Shown: piece by piece, positions 7,104 through 13,225 of the stretch | How positions within the stretch are numbered: position 1 is the first letter of the stretch | Layout: every line of letters starts with the position of its first letter | NCBI GenBank assembly: GCA_002427885.1 | Contig: DIZI01000024.1 | Coordinates: 1-13,286, forward strand | DNA from: Paludibacter sp. UBA6032 | Lineage (GTDB): Bacteria; Bacteroidota; Bacteroidia; Bacteroidales; Paludibacteraceae | Reading direction: 5' to 3' | DNA length: 13,286 nucleotides | Notes under the pieces: generated by a model | The model's database searches: none | What the model was told of the DNA's origin: nothing | The model's input: the letters and a program-made list of their open reading frames with translations, nothing else | Position numbers and translations under genes: made by a program

Positions 7104-7808
7104 TTATAAAATCCGTGTAATTTCATGTTGAGTATTTTTAATTTTTAAAAATCCATATTTGTTTGAATACACAATTAATGCTTGTTGATTTGATAAATCA
7201 TCGAAGAATCTAACATATATACAATTGTCAATTTGCAAATTATTCAAGTTGAATGTTTCTCTTGAGACAACAAAATAAGTTTTGTCTGATTTAATTTCTC
7301 CATTTTTATACAAATAGACATCGTATCCTTTTGATTTATAATCAGGATACCAAAAACTTATGCGTTTAGACAGACTGTCTTGCACAAATTCACTTGGTTT
7401 TTGCATACTAAAAGCAGCACCGGAAATAAAACAGCTATCTATAGGATATAAACCTATTCCAATCATTGTTCTTGTGGAGGAATGATAACCTAATCCCAAA
7501 CCATCTGGAATATCATCAATAATTATCTGATTGTCATACTTACAAGATATAATATCTCCATTTTCTGCTCGAAATAAAACTGTGTCAATTTCTGAATAGT
7601 TATGTTGATTTCCTTTAAATTGCTCGTAAGAAACATATTCCGAAATTTTATTTTGAAAACCCATAATCGAGTCTGTATTCATGTATATATCTTCTAACTC
7701 GGTTCTTTCAAAAAAGTTATATTTCATTATTTGTGTTGATTCATCGCAACAACCCCAAAGGACAAGAGGAAAAATAAGGCAAAAAGTTTTAATAATAAAT
7801 TGTTTCAT
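7104..7808 (-). CDS. Hypothetical lipoprotein, cassette 3
   Basis: The 234-aa product starts with a lipoprotein signal peptide (MKQFIIKTFCLIFPLVLWGC, lipobox LWGC, Cys20, followed by a second Cys). The mature part is acidic and beta-rich, with landmarks 'YVSYEQFKGNQHNYSEIDTV', 'GLGLGYHSSTRTMIGIGLYP' and 'ISFWYPDYKSKGYDVYLYKN'. I recognise no domain. It is probably anchored in the outer membrane, facing the periplasm or the surface. It is the only gene between repeats R2 and R3, with 116 nt after the stop and about 177 nt before the start. Confidence 0.8.
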   Translation of the reverse strand: MKQFIIKTFCLIFPLVLWGCCDESTQIMKYNFFERTELEDIYMNTDSIMGFQNKISEYVSYEQFKGNQHNYSEIDTVLFRAENGDIISCKYDNQIIIDDIPDGLGLGYHSSTRTMIGIGLYPIDSCFISGAAFSMQKPSEFVQDSLSKRISFWYPDYKSKGYDVYLYKNGEIKSDKTYFVVSRETFNLNNLQIDNCIYVRFFDDLSNQQALIVYSNKYGFLKIKNTQHEITRIL

Positions 7809-7980
7809 AGTTTAAAATCTGTGTATAAGTTTGATTTGCTATTTTACTTCTTTGTATTATTAAGTTGTCATTCTAATATTTTTAAACCTTAATTTTGTTT
7901 GAGCATCAATTTTTGATTTGTTGTTTTTCAAAATGCGAGTTAATTTTAGTTGTTGGCTCAAGTATTTGTTTCATTTTTTC

Positions 7981-8123
7981 GGCTTGCTGCTAACGACCGA
8001 GGCTATGCGCATCCTGCGATTTGCGGGAGCATTCGCTGTCGCCAAGTGACAAAGTGAAAGCGGGAGCAAATACTTCTAAGTCAACCAGCAGGTGAGCATA
8101 GAGCGTGTGTTAGGCCCTCGTTC
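7981..8123 (+). repeat. Long attC-like repeat (R3)
   Basis: The core runs from TAAC (7991) to GTTA (8112), 122 bp. The basal stem CTATGC (8003-8008) pairs with GCATAG (8096-8101), and CCTGC (8013-8017) pairs with GCAGG (8088-8092). The inner conserved block is TTTGCGGGAGCATTCGCT, answered by AGTGAAAGCGGGAGCAAA. The left end GGCTTGCTGCTAAC and the right end GTTAGGCCCTCG do not pair beyond five bases. It fills most of the 322-nt gap between genes, the remainder being the 5' leader of the cassette 3 gene. Confidence 0.85.
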
Positions 8124-8130
8124 TTTTTTA

Positions 8131-9048
8131 TTATTCTTTCGATAATTTTCCTGTTTGCAATAATTTACCGTCTGTAGAAATTCTGTAAAAATAAATTCCT
8201 TTAGGAAGTTGATTTAAACGAACTGAATTGTTAGTCTCATTTATTTGTTTGTTAATTACAGTCTTTCCTTGTAAGTCAAATAGTTCAATGTTACTCTTCT
8301 CAATATTACACACAAATTTAATTGTAATAATCTCTTTTGTAGGGTTGGGATAAATGGCAAACATTTCTTTTATTATTTGTGTGTTTTTCAAATCGTCTAT
8401 TGTCCCTTCGCAACAGCCAAAAGTTGCACATAATTCAGAGTTATAAAAAGACAACACTTTTTCTCTGGCAAATGATATAAGTTCAAAAGAAGAATTACAA
8501 TCACATGTTACATAAACTCTTAGCGGATAATAAAAACCATTTACACTACCTATCCCTTCAATCCAAGTGTCTCCATTACTTATTTTAATTCTTTTCCTGT
8601 AATCTCCATTGTACAATTGGATTGTATCAACGACTGATACTTTAGGTAATTGCAAAAAATATCCACTTTGTGCCGTTGAACGTATGGTATCTCCTTTCTT
8701 GACATCAAAGTCATATAGCAAAACATCATTATTACTATCATCTGACCATATATATATTTTTTTGTTCTCTTGTCTTATTAGAATCGGAAATCCTGTTTCA
8801 GAATAAGATTTCAGATATTTATGGTGTTTGATTAATGAGTCACCTATTATGGAGCTTAGTGCTGAGGTTGTTCGAAATCCATCAAGGATACGTTCATAAA
8901 CGCTTGCTCTATATGACCAACAAGCACTATTCCCAAAGTAGGAAACAGAATCAACAACTTCATTTGTTGAAGTTGCTAAGTATCTATTTATGCCAAAAAT
9001 AAATGAACATTGCAGAGACAAAATGAAGATTAAGAATTTCGTTTTCAT
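8131..9048 (-). CDS. T9SS type A sorting domain protein, cassette 4
   Basis: The 305-aa product has a signal peptide (about 1-19) and a clear T9SS type A sorting domain from about residue 229, including the signature YPNP (233-236), 'ELFDLQGKTV' and 'LPKGIYFYRI'. The central domain has YDFDVKKGDT (112-121), YNGDYRKRI (146-154) and WIEGIGS (162-168), the same landmarks at the same positions as the cassette 1 protein, so the two are paralogues. Several Cys residues lie near 197-214 (SELCATFGCCEG). It is probably a secreted surface protein of unknown activity. This cassette is the exception whose two terminal sequences do not match each other. Confidence 0.88.
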   Translation of the reverse strand: MKTKFLIFILSLQCSFIFGINRYLATSTNEVVDSVSYFGNSACWSYRASVYERILDGFRTTSALSSIIGDSLIKHHKYLKSYSETGFPILIRQENKKIYIWSDDSNNDVLLYDFDVKKGDTIRSTAQSGYFLQLPKVSVVDTIQLYNGDYRKRIKISNGDTWIEGIGSVNGFYYPLRVYVTCDCNSSFELISFAREKVLSFYNSELCATFGCCEGTIDDLKNTQIIKEMFAIYPNPTKEIITIKFVCNIEKSNIELFDLQGKTVINKQINETNNSVRLNQLPKGIYFYRISTDGKLLQTGKLSKE

Positions 9049-9091
9049 GGTTTGATAGTTTTTATTTTTTTAGAATGTCTTTATTTTTTTT

Positions 9092-9135
9092 CGGCTTGCT
9101 GCTAACGACCGAGGCGTGTGTTAGCAGCACGGCCG
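9092..9135 (+). repeat. Short attC-like repeat (R4), perfect 10-bp arms
   Basis: TGCTGCTAAC (9097-9106) and GTTAGCAGCA (9120-9129) flank the spacer GACCGAGGCGTGT, so the 33-bp element is identical to R2. The left flank CGGCTTGCTG preceded by a T-run is shared with R3 and R5. The right flank CGGCCG extends its pairing with R5's left end across cassette 5. Confidence 0.8.
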
Positions 9136-9155
9136 TTTGGTCGTAATATTTATAA

Positions 9156-10148
9156 TTACATGATTAGTTTTTTAGTTGTTATCATTCCGTTACTATTGAT
9201 AATTTGCAATATATAAACTCCACTCTGTAAGTTCTGAGCATTTATAATATGTTCGGTTGCATTTACAAATGGAGTTTCATATATCACCAATCCTGTAGAT
9301 TGTATTAGTCTGACACTTCCGGAGAAGGTCGATGAAAATTTAATTTTTATTTCTCTGTATGATAACGTTAAGAGAAACTCATGATTATCCTTTGTTTCAC
9401 GAACGCCATCACCAACACCATCACAGTTGAGATATAGTTTGCACAATCCAGAAATATTGAAATGTGTAGTAATATTATCCTGCACATTACACATTAGTTT
9501 TGAAATATCCGACATATATGCAAAACGATTATAATCGAGAATAGGAGATACATTAGATCCAACTCCCTCTATAAAAGTCAAAGCAGTTTTTGGTTTCTCG
9601 AACATATTACTATAGTCTGAATAAAATAAAGCAGAAGTTCTTACATGCTTTAAACCATCCTTGAAATATACACTATCTACCATTGCGTAATATTTATTGT
9701 CATAAGTTGATAATTTAAGATTATTCCATAATGATAAATTTGTATCAGTAACGTTAAGTTGAATTGAATCCCCAACATGTAAACTCATATCAGAGACCAA
9801 TATTTCTGGCGAATATGAAGTGCCGTAATCAGAATTTATTGTATATCTATAATATAATCTTCCGGAAACGGAGTCTTCTCTCAGGTATTGATTTGACAAG
9901 GTATTTGCAGGTACTGAGTTAATAGTGTCATTTAAAGTCTCATACATTTCAAATAATAATTGGTAGGTTTTGCCATCAATTATCGTTGTCCTGTTGGCAC
10001 ATGTCAAATAATTGAATGTGTTGGGACAAACTTTTCCATCATAAAGGATGTACCACTTATTGTATTCTTTTCCAAAATAAGATTTGAATGTTTGTGCATT
10101 CAAAACCGAAATGAACAAGGATAAAAAGATAATTAATTTTGTTTTCAT
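9156..10148 (-). CDS. T9SS type A sorting domain protein, cassette 5
   Basis: The 330-aa product has a signal peptide (about 1-18, ending LNAQ) and a C-terminal T9SS-type domain from about residue 256 ('IKIKFSSTFSGSVRLIQSTG', 'NLQSGVYILQI', 'KKLIM'). The YPNP signature is missing, but the strand pattern and the KK end are kept. The central region carries MSLHVGDS (121-128), 'VDSVYFKDGLKHVR' and FIEGVGS (192-198), so it is a more diverged member of the family found in cassettes 1 and 4. Its function is unknown. It is the only gene between R4 and R5, with 27 nt after the stop and about 180 nt of leader. Confidence 0.85.
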   Translation of the reverse strand: MKTKLIIFLSLFISVLNAQTFKSYFGKEYNKWYILYDGKVCPNTFNYLTCANRTTIIDGKTYQLLFEMYETLNDTINSVPANTLSNQYLREDSVSGRLYYRYTINSDYGTSYSPEILVSDMSLHVGDSIQLNVTDTNLSLWNNLKLSTYDNKYYAMVDSVYFKDGLKHVRTSALFYSDYSNMFEKPKTALTFIEGVGSNVSPILDYNRFAYMSDISKLMCNVQDNITTHFNISGLCKLYLNCDGVGDGVRETKDNHEFLLTLSYREIKIKFSSTFSGSVRLIQSTGLVIYETPFVNATEHIINAQNLQSGVYILQIINSNGMITTKKLIM

Positions 10149-10636
10149 AGCTGATAGATTTGATTTTGAAGTTTGTTTTTCATGATAATTTATTTTTGTC
10201 GTGTCAATACTTACTTTATACGGTATTCGTTTTATCGACTAACAGAATTAATTTTCTCTCATTCAATTCAGTCGTTTTGCCAGAGTTTATTATTCCCGTG
10301 AACTGCGTTTCGTTTTTTTTTTCGGCTTGCTGGTAACGACCGAGGCTATGCGCATCCTGCGGTTTGCGGGAGTATTCACTTTCGCAAAGCGAAAAAGTGA
10401 ATGCGGGCGCAAATACTGCTAAGTGCATGTCAGCCAGCAGGTGAGCATAGGCGTGTGTTATGTGCTAGCAGCTTGTTGCGATTAGTTTGTTTTCCGTTCA
10501 CGCTGAAATTTTGTCGTTTACGCTAACGTTTCAGTTTCTTTATAGTCGAGTTTCACCTAATTGTCAGAATGTGCAAAGTCTTGTCAAACTGTAAAGAAGT
10601 CGTTTTTGTTTCTTTCTTGTCGAAATGCAATATATC
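10149..10636 (-). other. Intercassette region, leader plus repeat plus 3' tail
   Basis: Reading left to right this holds the leader of the cassette 5 gene (10149-10322), the long repeat R5 (10323-10472) and about 165 nt of tail after the PKD-protein stop. The tail contains CTGAAA/TTTCAG (10503-10508, 10529-10534) but no gene that I can support. Confidence 0.5.
10323..10472 (+). repeat. Long attC-like repeat (R5)
   Basis: The core runs from TAAC (10334) to GTTA (10460). The stem CTATGC (10346-10351) pairs with GCATAG (10445-10450) and CCTGC (10356-10360) with GCAGG (10437-10441). Further in, ATTCACTTT and AAAGTGAAT pair, and the tip is the perfect mini-hairpin TTCGC-AAA-GCGAA (10381-10393). 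The right end GTTATGTGC does not match its own left end (GTTACCAGC in reverse complement), but matches the left end of R6 across cassette 6. Confidence 0.88.
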
Positions 10637-11290
10637 CTACAAATCTTTAATCATAACACTGTTTATATCACCATGTGAACTTCGAGGACTTACTTTTGTA
10701 GTATCTGTCACAATGATATCATGGTGTTTAAAATCTTCTATCCACTTAATATCAGGTAAAGTATATTCTGAATTATTAATAAAGAATGAGATTCCAAATA
10801 TGTGAAATGAACCAAAATAAGTATTAGGTAAACCACCATATATTGTGTCAGATTCTGATTTTGGGTATACATAAAAGCGTTTTACACTACCACTTTCGTA
10901 ATTGTCAAGATAAGTCAGACAGTCGAAATACGTACTACTTTTGTTCACAATCCTAAAACTAAGAGTACCATTATTCACTTTTATTACTTCTGAACTTGTA
11001 ATTCCATTTATAGTCAACGAAGTTAAGAAGAGACCTCCTTTTTCGTATTTATGAGTCATTTTGTATTTTCCAGTTAAAGTCTGTCCATCTCCAAAATCCC
11101 ATGAGTATTCATTACCACCAATAGAATCCTTTGCCACAAAACTTACATCTTTTGTAAGATATCTTGACACCTGATTTATTGAGAATTCTGCTGATTTTAC
11201 CTCTAATCCGTTCGTTTTGTCGCAAGCAACAAATGTCAATAGAGATAAAGTTAAAGATAAGGCTTTAAAAATTGTTTGTCTACGTAGCAT
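10637..11290 (-). CDS. PKD-domain lipoprotein, cassette 6
   Basis: The 217-aa product starts with a lipoprotein signal peptide (MLRRQTIFKALSLTLSLLTF, then VAC; Cys23). Residues about 35-105 form a PKD-like beta-sandwich with the hallmark YSWDFGDG (62-69) and 'THKYEKGGLFLTSLTI' (79-94), as in extracellular adhesion or polymer-binding proteins of Bacteroidota. The C-terminal half ('SFRIVNKSSTYFDCLTYLDN', 'GSFHIFGISFFINNSEYTLP') is not recognised. It is probably displayed on the outer membrane. It is the sole gene between R5 and R6, and its stop is about 165 nt from R5. Confidence 0.85.
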   Translation of the reverse strand: MLRRQTIFKALSLTLSLLTFVACDKTNGLEVKSAEFSINQVSRYLTKDVSFVAKDSIGGNEYSWDFGDGQTLTGKYKMTHKYEKGGLFLTSLTINGITSSEVIKVNNGTLSFRIVNKSSTYFDCLTYLDNYESGSVKRFYVYPKSESDTIYGGLPNTYFGSFHIFGISFFINNSEYTLPDIKWIEDFKHHDIIVTDTTKVSPRSSHGDINSVMIKDL

Positions 11291-11392
11291 AATTAATAAT
11301 TTTTTGTTGTTTAAATATTTGTTTTATTTCGTTTTGTTTTCGTCATTGTTTTCGTCTTTATTCTAGCAGCAAAGTCGCTCTTTTATTTTTTT

Positions 11393-11542
11393 GCTGTTGC
11401 ACATAACGACCGAGGCTATGGGCATTTGGCGGTTTGCGGGAGCATTCGCTGTCGAACCGCTACAAAAGTGAAAGCGGGAGCAAAGCCTCCAAAGTGCAAT
11501 ACTCCCGCCAATGACCCATAGGCGTGTGTTATGTGTAGTTAT
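11393..11542 (+). repeat. Long attC-like repeat (R6)
   Basis: The core runs from TAAC (11404) to GTTA (11531), 128 bp. The basal stem CTATGGG (11416-11422) pairs with CCCATAG (11515-11521), and TGGCGG (11427-11432) pairs with CCGCCA (11505-11510). These differ from R3 and R5 on both arms, so pairing is kept while sequence changes. The block GCGGTTTGCGGGAGCATTCG is shared with R7. The right end includes the stop codon of the restriction enzyme gene. Confidence 0.88.
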
Positions 11543-12291
11543 TTTTTTGTTTTCGGTTGTATTGTTGCTGAATTTAGTTTAACAAGTTTATCCCAGTCTA
11601 TTGCTCCGTCGTTATCACAAAAGTCGGTTGTAAATTCTTTCGTGAATTTGTTAATCATTTGCGAATACGATTTCATAAAATCATCGTTTCGTTCTTTTGC
11701 TTTATGTCCTAGAGGTTCAATAAGTTCAGTGTATAGATTTGTCTCACCAGATATAAATTCCCAAAATTTCTGACCACAATACTTAAAATAATCTCCTTTG
11801 TCAGCTTGATTGTCTCTGCCATAACAACAACCATTTACAGCTACTATATTCATTTTTGAGTTGCTTGTTCTTAAAGTCTTTTTTGCAGTTTTAAAGTCTG
11901 CCGACATTTTAGCAATCTGAGAACTGTTCCCCCAATTTGGACCAGACTTGATTGTCACAATGTATCTAGTTTCTTCATTGTCAAATTCAAGGTCAATGTT
12001 TGTGATTCCGGATTTACGACCGTCATATACTTTCCCGTTTATGAAAATTGCAAGTCCTTCTAACCAATCACCAAAGATTGTTTCTTCGTTTGAGGAAATA
12101 TGAGCATCTACAATTCCTCTAATAATTTCGTCGGCAGTTAATACATATTTAGCTTTGAATAAGTATGGATTCTTCCTTTTTAAGACCTTTACTAATTTCA
12201 AATCGTCAAGACTTTGTATTCTTTTCTCGTGAAATGTACCGATATTTTTCTCAACGTACTGCGCTACATCCTGTATGTTTAGTTTTTTCAT
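11539..12291 (-). CDS. Type II restriction endonuclease, PmeII/EcoO109I-like
   Basis: The 250-aa product has the look of the PmeII/EcoO109I-like restriction enzyme family. Using numbering from the TTG at 12309, the segment 'FGDWLEGLAIF' (79-89), Asp106 in 'ITNIDLEF', the block 'VTIKSGPNWGNSSQ' with Lys121, and the later 'KGDYFKYCGQKFWEFISG' are the family landmarks I recognise. The fold should be PD-(D/E)xK, cutting unmodified target DNA. The residue two before the Lys is Thr, not Glu/Asp, so the second acid may come from elsewhere (Glu84 is a candidate). I chose the ATG at 12291 over the TTG at 12309. Either overlaps the end of the methyltransferase gene, so expression is probably coupled, with the methyltransferase made first. 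The target sequence cannot be read from here. Confidence 0.8.
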   Translation of the reverse strand: MKKLNIQDVAQYVEKNIGTFHEKRIQSLDDLKLVKVLKRKNPYLFKAKYVLTADEIIRGIVDAHISSNEETIFGDWLEGLAIFINGKVYDGRKSGITNIDLEFDNEETRYIVTIKSGPNWGNSSQIAKMSADFKTAKKTLRTSNSKMNIVAVNGCCYGRDNQADKGDYFKYCGQKFWEFISGETNLYTELIEPLGHKAKERNDDFMKSYSQMINKFTKEFTTDFCDNDGAIDWDKLVKLNSATIQPKTKK

Positions 12292-13129
12292 ACTCTTTTT
12301 TGGGTTCAAATAAATATAGTTCTACTGGATTTAATTCTTTTTTTACCATGTCGTAATATTCAGGAATTATTTCAATTCCAATTGAATTTCTTTTCATTCT
12401 ATTTGCAACAGTTAACGTTGTCCCTGACCCCATAAATGGATCTAAAACAACATCATGTTCTTTTGTAAATAGTTTTATAAACCACTGAGGCAATTCTTCA
12501 GGAAAAGCTGCGCTATGATTTTTATTATTACATTCAGTCGCCAAGTGCAAAACATTAGTAGGATAAGCCATATCTCTGTCAATCCAGTTAGAAATGTTCT
12601 TTCCAAAACCACTTCCAACTTTTGAATTGTCTCGCACTTTATCAGTTTCAGAAAGATTCTTCATTCTTGTTTTTTTCCAGTCGCCCATTGGAACCATAAC
12701 TTCTTCTTGGTACATGTTGAAGTGTTTGTCTTTATTAAATTGCAAAAGTCTTTCCCAAGAGTCACGGAAACGATTAGGCCACTTGCCTGGATAAGAATTC
12801 TTTTTGTGCCACATAAATTCCTCAGTCCATAACCAACCTTGTTTTCGCATCGCGATAATAAGCTCCATTACATAAGTGCTACGTTCTCCATTAACAACTT
12901 TTTCTTTTATGTTTAATACGAAAGTTCCAGTTGGTTTTAAAACTCTAAGTAGTTCTCCCGAAATAGGAAGAAACCATTCAACATATTTGTCAGGGTGTAC
13001 ACCACCGTAAGTACTTTTACGTTGGTCTGCATATGGTGGTGAGGTTACAATTAAGTCCACAGAATTGTCAGGAATCTTTTTTAATTCCTTCTTACAGTCA
13101 CCAAGAAATAATTCAGTCGTAATTTTCAT
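12251..13129 (-). CDS. DNA methyltransferase, N4-cytosine/N6-adenine, beta class
   Basis: The 292-aa product has catalytic motif IV TSPPY (29-33) near the N-terminus and the AdoMet-binding motif DPFMGSGTT (230-238) near the C-terminus, preceded by 'HSAAFPEELPQWFIKL' (205-220, motif X-like). The order IV ... I with the target-recognition region between them is the beta class of the N6/N4 methyltransferase family. TSPPY rather than DPPY favours N4-cytosine, but does not prove it. It modifies the host's sites to protect them from the overlapping restriction enzyme gene downstream. The length is ordinary for a type II enzyme. An exact -7 box lies 22 nt before the ATG, so the pair has its own promoter inside the cassette. 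Confidence 0.92.
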   Translation of the reverse strand: MKITTELFLGDCKKELKKIPDNSVDLIVTSPPYADQRKSTYGGVHPDKYVEWFLPISGELLRVLKPTGTFVLNIKEKVVNGERSTYVMELIIAMRKQGWLWTEEFMWHKKNSYPGKWPNRFRDSWERLLQFNKDKHFNMYQEEVMVPMGDWKKTRMKNLSETDKVRDNSKVGSGFGKNISNWIDRDMAYPTNVLHLATECNNKNHSAAFPEELPQWFIKLFTKEHDVVLDPFMGSGTTLTVANRMKRNSIGIEIIPEYYDMVKKELNPVELYLFEPKKEYEKTKHTGCSAVR

Positions 13130-13150
13130 ATTTTATCTTATCTTATAGTG

Positions 13151-13158
13151 CAAAGATA
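13151..13158 (-). promoter_or_regulatory. Bacteroidota -7 element of the R-M cassette
   Basis: Minus strand TATCTTTG (followed by C) is an exact match to TAnnTTTG, 22 nt before the methyltransferase ATG, giving a predicted leader of roughly 15 nt. No clear -33 TTTG is seen. It shows that the cassette carries its own promoter and does not rely on read-through. Confidence 0.65.
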
Positions 13159-13225
13159 ATATATATTTTCGTTGTTCTTTCAGTCATTTTCGTAATTGTC
13201 TATGACGCTGATATTCATTTTTTTT

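Noticed and set aside
10216..10428. 70-aa minus-strand open frame
   Set aside because: It starts inside the long repeat R5 and about half of it is translated repeat sequence; no signal peptide or domain. Better explained as repeat read-through.
12292..12309. TTG start of the restriction enzyme gene at 12309
   Set aside because: It needs a rare start codon; the ATG 18 bases further in is preceded by a purine-rich AAAGAG and keeps all recognisable motifs.
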